A stretch of 64,000 nt of DNA from Phialocephala subalpina. Taxonomy: Eukaryota; Ascomycota; Leotiomycetes; Helotiales; Mollisiaceae. The notes below the pieces were generated by a model. The model was not told the origin of the DNA. It searched no databases and worked only from the letters and a program-made list of their open reading frames with translations. This document shows, piece by piece, positions 31,513-43,500 of this stretch. The position numbers and the translations under genes are program-made. Position 1 is the first letter of the stretch. Every line of letters starts with the position of its first letter. The stretch lies in the NCBI GenBank assembly GCA_900073065.1, contig FJOG01000023.1:314179-378178 (forward strand), given 5' to 3'.

Positions 31513-34500
31513 TCAACGCTGCCAAATTGCAACAAATTCCCCCACGAGTTTCTCTGCCTCGCCTACATCCATCAAGTCATTGGGTGCAAATACCCCAACA
31601 TCGAGCTCTCCCTTCTCTCCCATATATCTCATCTCGATATCTAGTGATGGCTGCTTCTCTGTTAGCCCCTTCCCCTTTTCACCAATGGAGGAGAAAGAAC
31701 TTACCAAATACGCCTCATTCCACACACCCTCATTCAAAATCACGTTCTCATTAATCCTTTCCTCAACAACCTCAGCCTTCGTGGTTAAATTATGCACTGC
31801 CTTCCATTCTCCCACCTCATGCCCATCTGCTCCAGTCCCCGGATTCGCAGACTTCAAAATATTAACAAAGCAATTGACTCTCGTGCCTGTCCACTCGTAA
31901 ATCTCCCGCAGACTTGCGCCCACCATGCCTTTCTCGCCAATCGTACCCAAACCCAGCTGGACATCAGCTGCTACATCTTCAAGCTTTCTGTCCAATGGCT
32001 TCGGGACGCGAAGAGGAAGAAGGTTCAGCGTTGGTGCCGCGAGGGAGGAGAGATCGTCTCCAAACGGAGCGCGGTTCGCGAGATACACGCCGAAAGTGAC
32101 TTGTGGGGTTGGCTCTTGGGATGTTGATTGGAGACGTCGAGCGAGGATCTTTGCGATGACTGCGATGAACAGGGCATCGATTGTGAGACCGTGTGATTGT
32201 GCGAGCTTGTTGAGGGGCACGATTTTGTTTGACGGGTGGAAGACTTCTGTCCTGTTTTTGGTCTTCGATGGAGTGTTGGACTGCAATGCCTTCGTGGGAT
32301 ACAAGGTCTCTCCCAGCAAGTAGGATGTCCATTTCTCTTTTGTCGTAGGGGTTGAGGATGAAGAGATGGTTTCGGCGACGAAGGTCTTGAACCCCAGCTC
32401 GGAAACTTCAGGTGTCTGTCCGTTGTACAGAGACTGCAGCTGGTCGATGAGAATGGGAAGACTGATACCATCGTAGATGGCGTGATGCAGGACCAGCTTC
32501 AAAGTGACAGGCGACTCATCCTCATCTTCAACAACAAGATTCAAGGGTGGCAATCTCAGATCAGAGTTCGACTTTCTCGTGACTGGCGCAGGCCAGCCGC
32601 TGGAACAGTAGATGACCTCGTTCGTCGGATCCTTGAAAACGACTTGAACGATCTGTGACTCGATCTCTAAGAACCCAGTGCGAAGTATGTCGTGATTAGC
32701 CAGCAATGTTCGCCAGGCATTCTCGAGGCCTTCCTTGTTGATCGGTCCTGGAAGAGTATATGTGAAAGTTTGATAGAACATTGCACCTTGAGAGACTCGC
32801 CATTGGCGGATCATATACTCTTCTCCAGCAGTAGCAGGCATAGTGTAAGCCACTTCCCCAACTTCCCGTTCAAGCGCCTCAAGCTCAGATGAAATATCGA
32901 GTGATTCCACTGATTTTACCAGGACACTGTCGACGTCCAGGGTTCCGTTGGTCTCAGGAGTTGAGCGCGAAACAGCATTGGCCATAGCCACCACAGTCTG
33001 CTCTCTGAGAATCTCCGAAACACTGAGCTTGATGTCATATGTCTTCAGTAAAGTAGGAAGCTTGAGTACGAGAATTGAGTCCAAACCAAGATGAAAAATT
33101 GACGTGGCTTTCTTGATCTGACTCTCAGGAACGTTCGAGACCTCATGAAGCGCCTTTCGAAGTACCACTTCTGTGCTTGACCATTCAGCATCTGCTCCAT
33201 CGGCGATTTGGACCTGCTCTTTCTTGGGTTCCGTCTTATGCATTCTGAACTTTGGCAGACCGCAGACAGAGATACCATCAGCATCCGAGACAATAGTTTG
33301 GGCATTCGAGTCCTTGATGATCCGTTCCAAGACAGCCTCCAGCGCATCAATGACCCCCTCAGTCTCAGCTGCATCTCTCGCAATAGACTTGCAAGCTGTA
33401 GTCCAAGAAATATACTCATCATCAACAATCTCCATCTCAGCGCAGACCGGGAACTCGACATCAGAAGCTCCATACACTGACTTGTACAGCTTGCCCTCTT
33501 CTTTGGTGGACCGACGACCTTGATAAATGAACAGCGTATCGAACAACGTCGTATCTTTCCTCTCTGAATCTTGTCTAGAAGCCAAAGCGTACGCTTGGGC
33601 TGTGCCGAGTGGGAAATGCTGATATTGTCTTGTCGTATCGCTCATATCTTGCATGTACCTGAGCATCTCAACCAATGTCCCATGGAGGACTGATCGTACA
33701 GCCACAGTGTTCATCAATGGGAACATGACTTCGCTTGCTTTTTCGGAGTCGCGACACGAGAGCACGGATCCGAACACGACATCGAGTTGACCCATGAGAT
33801 GAGAGAGAACGAGAGCCCAACATGTTTGCCCAAGAGTCTGGAGTGTGATACGAGATGATCTGCATAGGGTCTCGACATCGTTGAGAGAGAGACGAGAACG
33901 TCTCTCAATCCTCAAAGAGCCTTCGCGGTCCACGACTTCGATTTTTCTAGGGAATTGAGCAGGTGGGAGGTTCGACAATGTCGTCCTCCAGAACTTCTTG
34001 GCGTCTTCTGAAGTAGATTGGAAGACTTGCTCCAAGAACGTCTTGAAGTCCGGTCGCTGAGAAAGTTGGTCATGATATGCTCTCTCAATATCGTTGTGAA
34101 TGGATTTGAGTGAAGTTCCATCGTACAGCGCATGCGAGATAGCAATGACCAGGTATTGCTCCCTACCTACTACCACCCGCCGAACGTGCAATAATGATCC
34201 ACTCTTGGATGCAGAGTGTGCGGAGGCATCTTTGAAATTATTCATGAAAGCCTCGAATGTGTCTCCTTCCTCCAACCCAATGATCGAGTCATGCAGACCT
34301 CCGTATGCAGATTTGTGAACAATCTGAGCATAAGTGACTGGTAATTTCGGATCCGCAATCTCAACGAACGTCGTTCTCAAAATTGGCGACTGATCCACCA
34401 CAGTTCGAATAGCCTCGATCAGCCTCTCCACATCTACGCCATCTCCAAGCTTGAATCCATCCACGTTGAAGTATCTCCGATAACGTGACTTTATCATTTC

Positions 34501-37500
34501 ATTGACCATACTTTGCTGCAACGGTGTCGCAGGCAGGATCGTCTCAGCATCTGCCCAGCAATTTCCTGTCCTCTTGAGATATGCCCTTAGGTCGCGGCAC
34601 ATTTCGTCCAGGGTCTTTCTTTGCGGGGCTTTCTCGTTGCTGCCCTTGGAGATCTTGCCCGCCATGTTTGCGATAGTTTGAGATTTGATGATGACACTGA
34701 CTGGGATTTCGATACCACGCTTCTTCAAACGAGACGACAGTTTGATCACGTCGATACTGTCCAGACCGAGCTCGAAGATGGAAGAATGTTCTTGAATGCT
34801 GTCCTCTGAGACCTTGGCCAGACATGCAATTTCGACTCGAATATTCTCGGCATCGTTGGTCCAGGTAAACTTGCCATTGACCGAGGGAGCTGTAGCGATG
34901 CCGTTTGAGGTAGGGCGATCGCGGGTCCTCTTGTTGTCTTGGGCGTTCGTGGTAATGACGTTCTTGCCCTCACTCCTCAGAATCTCCTGCAGGGCCTCCT
35001 CAACAGCATCAAGAAGCCCATCCGCCTCGTCCTGACTCAATACTCCACTCTGGGCAACAACAGTCAACTCCAACCTCTCACTATCAGCACTAAGCGTTGC
35101 CTCAAAAGCCAACGGATAATCGGCAATCTGTCCCCCATCAACCTTTCTCCAAACCCCATTCTCCCCCTCCACCTCACCCCTCTGAAAAACAAACAAACTC
35201 TCAAACAACGCGTCCCCTATCTTCGCAGGACTCCACCTCTGCACATCCTTCAACGGCGTATGCTGGAACTCCTGCATTTCCATATTCCACTCATGACACA
35301 CTCCCACCAACTCCTTACTCGTCATCCTATCCTCAAGTTCCACATGAAACGGAACAGTATTGAACAGAGGACCAATAACTTTATCCGCGCCTTCGAAATC
35401 GATTGCCCGGCCCGAGGTGACGATTCCGATTGTGGGGTTTGGTGAGAGGATGGTTTGCAGGGCTGAGAGCCAGGCTGCTTGGAGGACGGCTTGGGGTGTT
35501 ACGCTGAGGATTTTGCGGAGGGTTTCGAAGTGATGTATGTTGGTGATTGTGCGGGTGGAGATGATGTCGGACGTTGAGTCGGATGTGGTTGGTATTTCGT
35601 TAGGTGTCCATCCGGCGAGGTGTTGGGTCCAGAATTCTTGAGCTCCTGATACCTGAGCCAAGGGTCCGTAGGGAAGTGAAGATATGAAAGATGGCCCATA
35701 CTCAACCTCCGCACCTCGATATTCATCCACCAGGCACCGAAGAAGCATTTCGAGACTGTTGCCATCGTACAATCCATGGAATATCTGAAGCGAGAAGTCC
35801 TTGCCAGACCCAAAATCAAGCTTGTAAGGACTCTTCAACGCCAGACTCTTCTCAACCGAATCATAGTCGACCTTCGCATCATTCCACGACCCATCCGCCT
35901 CCCTCAACACAGCCTGAGCAAACCCATCATCCGTCGCCACAAATTTCGTCCTCAACACTTCAAGCTTTCGGATAACTCTCTCCCAAGCACCCACAAGCTT
36001 ATCAACATCAACCCCATCATCCAGCTCGAACTCAAACTTATTGAAATAAAGCGGAAGTTCGCTCTCAAGGAAGCGATAAATCATACCCTCCTGCACCGGC
36101 GTACAAGGCGCAACGCTCTCCACATCCTCACTCTCAACACTAAGTTCTTTGCAGATAGCAACCATATGTCTTTGCGAGAAAGCAGCAGTGTATTGCTTCG
36201 CTGCAACGAAAGCGTTCTCCGTTGACTTATCAGGCGTTTTATTATCGACGAGCGCACGAACAAGTCCTCCTATCGATGGATTGCTTTTAACCACAGATAA
36301 TTTCGCATTCTCCAACCCCGAGTTCTGCAAAGCGCGAGAGAATCCAATTATAGAGATAGAGTCCAAGCCAAGCTCGAAGATATTCGAGCTCCTCGTCAGC
36401 GACCCCGCTTCAACGTCCAGGACTCGTGCCAGGATTTCAAGAACCGACTTTTCATTCTCAGGCCATTTCTTATCATCCTGTCCCGACTGGCTCAACATCT
36501 GCAGTTCCTCAACACCGAGCTCATTATACATAGCAGCAAGTTGTTTCGAATCAGCCTTGTTGTTAGCATTGAGAGGCAATTTCTTGATTGGGATAAAATG
36601 AGTCGGAACCATGTATCCTGGCAATCTGGATTTGCAAGCACCTCTCATCGTCGAGATCGTGCTTCCCTCGCCATCAGATGAAGCGACGAAGAATGTGACA
36701 AGCTGTTCCTTCTGTTGCGTGACATGCTTAAGCACCAGCGTCACGACTTCCTCGACCGCACGAACGCCCTTTTTGATGACTTCGTTGATTTCGCTTAGCT
36801 CAAGACGTTGACCTCGTAGCTTCACTTGATCATCAGCCCGGCCGAGGAAGATAAAGCTGCCATCGTGCAGAATGCGCACAAGATCACCAGTACGATACAC
36901 GCGCTCATCGAACGCCTTTAGAGTCGGGAACCTCTCAGCCGTCAAGTCAGGACGATTTAGGTATCCTTTACCAACAAGCCTTCCAGACACACATAATTCG
37001 CCAATACCACCACGAAGAACGGGTATTTCTGTTCCCGGCTTCAGAACATAAGAACCGACATTGATGTACGCAGGTCCAATATTCGTCGGCTTGCCATTCT
37101 TGGGAACTCGGGGATACATCGTGCATCCAATCGTCGCCTCGGTAGGACCATACCCGTTGTAGATAACGGCACGCTCGCCCCAGAGATCCAAGATCTCTTG
37201 TTTGAGTTGTTCTCCGCCAGTGATGAAAGCGCCTTGGCACAATGTAGGAACATCATCTGGATGTATGAGTCTTGCCAGACTTGGGGTGAGATCGATGTGA
37301 GTGATTTGCAGTTGCTGAATCGCACCAGTAATGTCCTCGAATATTAGATCTCGAGGAGCAGAAGCAACACAGATTCCCACGCTCCAACTCCAGAATTGTT
37401 CCATGACGCTGACGTCGAAGTGGAAGGAAGCGAATTGTAGATACTTCGAGTCCTCGCTCCAGTGACCCGCAAAGAGTTTGGAGAAAGCGAGCATGAACTG

Positions 37501-40500
37501 GACGGTATTGTCGTGTGTGATCAAGCATCCCTTTGGCGTCCCAGTAGTTCCACTCGTGTAGAGACAGTAGGCAGTATCGTCAGGTGTGGTGTTTCTCGCC
37601 AGCTCAGGCTTTTCATTGGAGCATCCGGCAAGGACATCAGATGAGTCCAAGGAGATGATTTCTCTATCAAGTAGCCCGCGAAGATCTTGTCCAGGCTTGC
37701 CAGCCGTCAAAACCAGCTTCGCAGCAGAGTCGCCAACAATGAACTTCAGGCGATCGGCAGGTGCATTTAGATCGAGAGCAACAAACGCGCACCCAACCTT
37801 CAAGACTCCGATCGTGGCGAAAGAGGCTTCTGCGCATTTATCGAAGCAGATCGCAACGATTTCTCCTGGGACGACGCCGTGCTTCAGGAGCAGATGAGCG
37901 ACCTTGTTGGCCTCCTGATCAAGTTGGTTGTACGTCCATGATCTGCTCTTGAAATTCCCCGGCTCGAGACATGTCGCAAACTCAAGTGCAGTCTTCTCCG
38001 ACCATGTCTTTGCTCCTCTTTCCACGAACTCATGAAGCAGAGTGACCGGGCCAGGCAACACATCCTCCTCAGCGGCCATGATTGATAACAACTCATTTTC
38101 AAGTTCCGGAATAACATCGCATGGACTTTGAGGATTCTGAAGCAAATCTACCAGCATTGCATCGTACTGCCTCAGAATAAGTTCAGCATGCTCGACAGGT
38201 ATGAGGTCCTGACGGAAAGTGAGACGAAGCATAAGCGTGTCATCGCTCTCAGGCTGCACTTCCAAAGACACAGCATAGTCCACAGATGCTTCTTCTTTGA
38301 CGACCTTCCATGGAGGAGTGACTTTATCTTCGTTGTTTGGGAGCTTCTGATACGCGAATAAAGTGTCGAAGATTTTGCCTTCGGGATAGCCTGCCCATTT
38401 CTGGATTGAAGTGAGAGGTGTGAATTGGTGCTTGTGAAGTAAAGCATTAGATTTCATCGTTCTTGCCAGAAGATCTCCATTGCTTCCTGTGACATCGCAT
38501 CTGACAGGGAGAGTGACGATGCTCGGGAATGATATCTTGTCTGCATCTTCACTGACAGAGCGACCTGAGAGGGTCATGCCAAAGGTCGTGGCAGTCTCGC
38601 CGATGTATGCAGCTAGAATTCTGGCCCATGCGGCCTGGGAAACTGCCTGAATAGTGACACCAGATTTCCTGCATTCTGCTTCCAGCTCTGTTATTGTGGC
38701 TTTGGAAATGACTTCTCGAACGGCACTGGAGGTATCAGAGACACGAAGTGGGGTTAAATCTGGGAGACGATTGACGACGATCTTGTTTTCATCACGTTGC
38801 CAGAACTGTTGCTTTGCCTCAACATCATCTTGCGTGTGCCGTAGTATTGAGCCGAGCATAGAAACAAGGGGTGGGCGCGAGGCCAGCTGCTCATCTTTGT
38901 AAACTTTTGCGACATCCTCGAGGATCATCTGGATGGACTGAGCATCATAAAGAGCATGATGAGCTGTGAATCGGATGGTTTGTGTATTGTCTTTCCGGCT
39001 GAGAAGTAATGTCCAAGGTTGTTGAGCAAGCCTCTCAGATGTAACAGCTGCGAGTTCATTTTCGATCCAGGGCAGTGGAAATATCTTTGAGCTGTAGGTG
39101 ACCATGACAAATGGATGCTTTGAATCCTCAGTCGAACAGAATCCAGTCCTAAGCATCTCATGGCTCTCGCAAACGACAGCCCAAGCCTGCTTAAGCCTGG
39201 TAACATCCACGTCTGGTAAGACCTCGAACCAGACGCTGTTCACATATTCTTGACCTCGAGAATGCATAGTCTGCGCAAGCATTCCTTGCTGGACAGCTGT
39301 GCAAGGTCTGACTGCCTCGACTTCTTCGGCGTTGATTCCATTCTTGGCACAGATCTGTTGCCGGAATTCCTTGTCAAAGGCCTCGAAGTCATATTCCTCG
39401 ACCTGAGAAGCCTGTCCTCCATTCCGCCAAAGAAAGCCACTGAGCTGAACAATGGTAGGATGCTCCAAGATATCGCTCGCCAACACCGTATGGCCTTGTT
39501 TGCGAAGTCGAGTAGCAACCTGAACTGTGCTGATGCTATCAAGACCAAGGCGAAAGATACTGACATCTCTTCCAATCTTGTCAACTGGAACGTCGGTGAA
39601 AGCAGCAATGACATCCCGCAGTTCCTCTTCCTGTTTGGACATAGGCTTCGATGAACCCTCCAAGTTCGAGGCTTTGGTCTCCTTCTCTTCTCTACTCCGA
39701 ACCTTCGCCAAAATCTCATCTCTAACCGTAGCAGACAAAAGTTGCCGTCTAGGATTCTCCAACGCAGTCTTAAGCTTCTCCTCAAAAGATCGCAAAATAT
39801 CAACGGCTTCGGCGTCAGAAATAACGTTCGTATATGAATGTAAGATAATCTCAAGGGTATCATCGCTATGCTTTGGTACAACTTCGCAAACGAGAGGGAA
39901 ATCCATCGCTCCACTATCCTCTTCTATAGCCCATATGGAGGAATCTAGTGGTCTAGGCGGTTGCTGCAAAATGAAAAGGGTATCGAAAAGACGCGAGCCA
40001 TCAGGGCTGAATTTGGATTGAATGCGACGCAGAGGTGTGAGTTGGAAGGGAATGGAGTCGGCGTTGAGTGATTGTAGCTTGCGGAAAGCTTCGAGGTAGG
40101 TGAGGTTGTGTGTATTTTGTAGACGAGCAGGTATCGTGTTGAAGCACGGCGCCACCAGCCGCTCGACACCTTCGACGGGAATAGTGCGGCCACTGACGAC
40201 ATTGCCGAAACATACATCCGTCTCTTGGATTTTTTCTGACAGTAATGCGGCCCATGCGGCATGGCATGCACCCAGCAAAGACGTGCTGTGCTTCTTGATG
40301 CTAGATTCAATGAATTGAAGCGAATTCTTGGCGTTAATGCGATCAACTCGAGTTTTGCTTTGCTGCTGGCTGGCCATTGAAGTTTTCCGTGAAGCCTTGA
40401 AAGCAGTGGTCCTGCAATTCTGTAAGGTTGCTCCCCAGAATTGGTCCGCCTCTCCGAGATCCATCGCCTCTATCGCCTGCAAGAAAGGGGCAAAAGAGAC

Positions 40501-43500
40501 TGGCTGAGGAAGAGATTCTTGGCGATAGAGACTCTCAACTTCCTCATATAGGACGGTCAGAGCGACACCATCGTATAGAGCATGGTGCATAGAGATCGAG
40601 AGCTTGTAAGAGCCTGAAGATTCGAGAAGATCAAGACTGTACGGCGGCTCGAGTTCCTGAAGTGACTTGTCCTTGGCAGCTACACCAAAAACCAGGTCGT
40701 GGCATTCTAGTACGGCTTGGACGTATGGATGTCTTTTCATGTCCGTACTCACGAAACATGTTCGGAGTATCTCATGCCGTCGAACCATCTCGCGCCAACA
40801 TGCCTGTAATCTCTGAACATTGCCATTGACTTGGAGCATGACTTTGTTGTCGTAAAGGCTTTCGGCGGATGCTTCTGCTGCCGATAGCATGGCCTCTTGT
40901 AAAGGGGTACAAGGCAAAATTGCTTGGACAGATTTCCCAGCTTGCCCAAAGCGTGTGATGATCGACCCTCTGAATTTCTCATCGAAGCCGATCTTCTGAA
41001 CCTCACGGGGCGCCTGAAGGTCCTCTCCAAGTCGCGATAATAGCCGTTGTGAAAGCCTCGTGACTGATGGGAATTTGAGAATATCAGAGATCTCTACTGG
41101 CAAGTCGAGTGTCTGACGCAAAGTCCTTGACAGCGAGATCGCAGATATCGAGTCGATTCCAAGGTTGAAGAAGGAAGTATCTGGGTGCAGCTCTGAACGA
41201 GACAGGTTGGTAACCCTCGCAACGGCGTCTGCAATCTTATTTTCGAGATCTGTCCATGTGTGATCTGCTGATTCTTTTGCACCTTGTGTTGTCATGTCCA
41301 AGTAGTTGACATCGAGTTCGTGGAAATGCTTTACCAACCGACGCTTATCAATCTTGCCTTGAGCAGTAGCCGGAAGAACTGAGATTGGAATGAGGGCGGA
41401 TGGTATCATATAAGCCGGAAGTGCTGATTCCAGATTGGTGTAGAGTGTCTCGACAACAGAGGCTTCTGGCTTGAGGAACTCAAGTTTCTCAGAGGTGAAC
41501 GAAGTTGACACCCAAAAGCATACCAATCTTTGGGAATTGTCTGTGTCACCATCGATGACTATCGTAACACAGTCTTTGACCTCGTCGGACCTAAGCATGA
41601 TGTTGCTGATCTCCCCAAGCTCAACTCGCTGTCCTCGAATCTTAACTTGGTCATCTTTGCGCCCAGTGAAGGCGAGGGAACCGTCCGGCATCAGGCGACC
41701 AAAGTCACCGCTACGATAAAGCTTTCCGTGTTGAGGATGCTCGATAATCTTGCCAACTTCTTGGGTCCGGTCCATGTAGCCTCGGAAGATTTGAGAACCA
41801 CCAAAGCAGAACTCTCCCACTCCACCTCGAGGAACAAGGCTGAAGTCCTGGTCAGGCGCGAGCACGAAAGCTGAAGTGTTCTTGAAAGGAGGCCCAATAT
41901 TGTTGATTGCGTGTCGTTGAGAGACTCGTGGATTGACTGTGCAGATGTTTGTAGTCTCACTGGGACCATACCCTTGCCAAAGTCCCTTGTTGGCCCAAAC
42001 ATTGAACACTTTTTGAGTGACAGCTTCTCCGGCAGTGACTAGGAATTGCACTTTCGGGACATTTTCCGGATTGATCAATGCAGCCACGGTCGGGGTCAAG
42101 CTCAGATGAGTGACATTAAATGCGCAGATGGCATTTTCGATATCCTGGAATAACACATCTTTGATCGCAGAGCAAATACATCCGCCAACTCGCCATGCGA
42201 AGAATATCTCAAATACAGACACATCAAAGGCCTGGGAGCAGGACTGCAGGAAACGAGAGTGACTTGATGTGGGATAGAGCTCCTGGAGTACATCGAGATT
42301 GCTGAGAAGGTTGCCTTGAGTTACGAGGACTCCTTTAGGGGTTCCCGTGCTCCCAGAAGTGAACACACAATAGGAGACATTATTAGGAGATGATCTCGAA
42401 GGTATGTTTTCTGCAGAGAATCGGCCAAACTTAACCTCGTCGACATATACCACTTTGACCGACTGCAGGGACTTGAAAATAGGTCGGGAAACTGATTGCG
42501 CCATGACTACCTTGACGTTTGCTTCTCGCAGGATGTGTTCAAGACGTTCTGGTGGTACATCTGGAGTGAGCGGAAGGTATCCGGCGCCGATTTTTGCTGT
42601 CGCCAGAATGGAAACATACAAGTCGTTGCACTTCTCCATACAAATGCAGACAAGCTCATCCGGTAAGACATTCTGCTCTGACAAATAAGAGCCCATTTGA
42701 TTGCTGCGAGAGTTAAGCTGGAAGTAAGATACCCGATCGGTGGCCATTGCTTCGCCATCAATACTCCTTGCAAAATCGATGGCGGGTCGATCTGGATCCT
42801 CGGCTGCGATTCTCTCGACAGGTGAAGAGAGTGTCTCACCTTTGAGACTGATATCGGGGGTTTCATTTTCAGCTGAGAGGATATTGAGGCCGAGGCGGCT
42901 GAAAGTAGAGTCGATCGCGACACTGGAGTCATCTAAAATGACACGGAGAAGCTGTTCGAGTGAGCGCAGCAAGAGGTTGATCTGTGATTCGGGAAATAAT
43001 GCCCGCTGGTAATTCGCTTTCAACTCGATGTTTCTTGCAGTCGGAATAATCTCGAGGGTAAGATTGAACTCTAGGTTGTCTAGTGTGTTCACCAGTGACA
43101 CGTGCTCTCTCTTGTGGTCTATATCGTGAAGTGTTTGTTGCCAGATAAGGAGAGTGTCGAACAGTAATTGGAGGGGGTCGACTCCACTGCACGACTTGAT
43201 ATCGCGTAGCGGAAGTATGCTGTTCTCCAAATGTTTTCGGGTCATCGCGTTAAGCTCTTGGACGAGGTCTCGAAGCGTTGTAGACGTGGACAAATCAATC
43301 CGAATTGGTAATGTCGCTAGACAAGGTCCAACAATATCCTCGATGCCAGCGATTGGTAAAGTCCGGCCTGAGAAGACGGACCCAAAACAGATATCGGAGG
43401 AACCAAGATATGAACCAAGAAGAAGAGCATAGGCAGTCTGAAACAGAGATTGAGGACTGACGGATAAACTTCGCGAGCACTTCTCGATCTCAGTCATTGA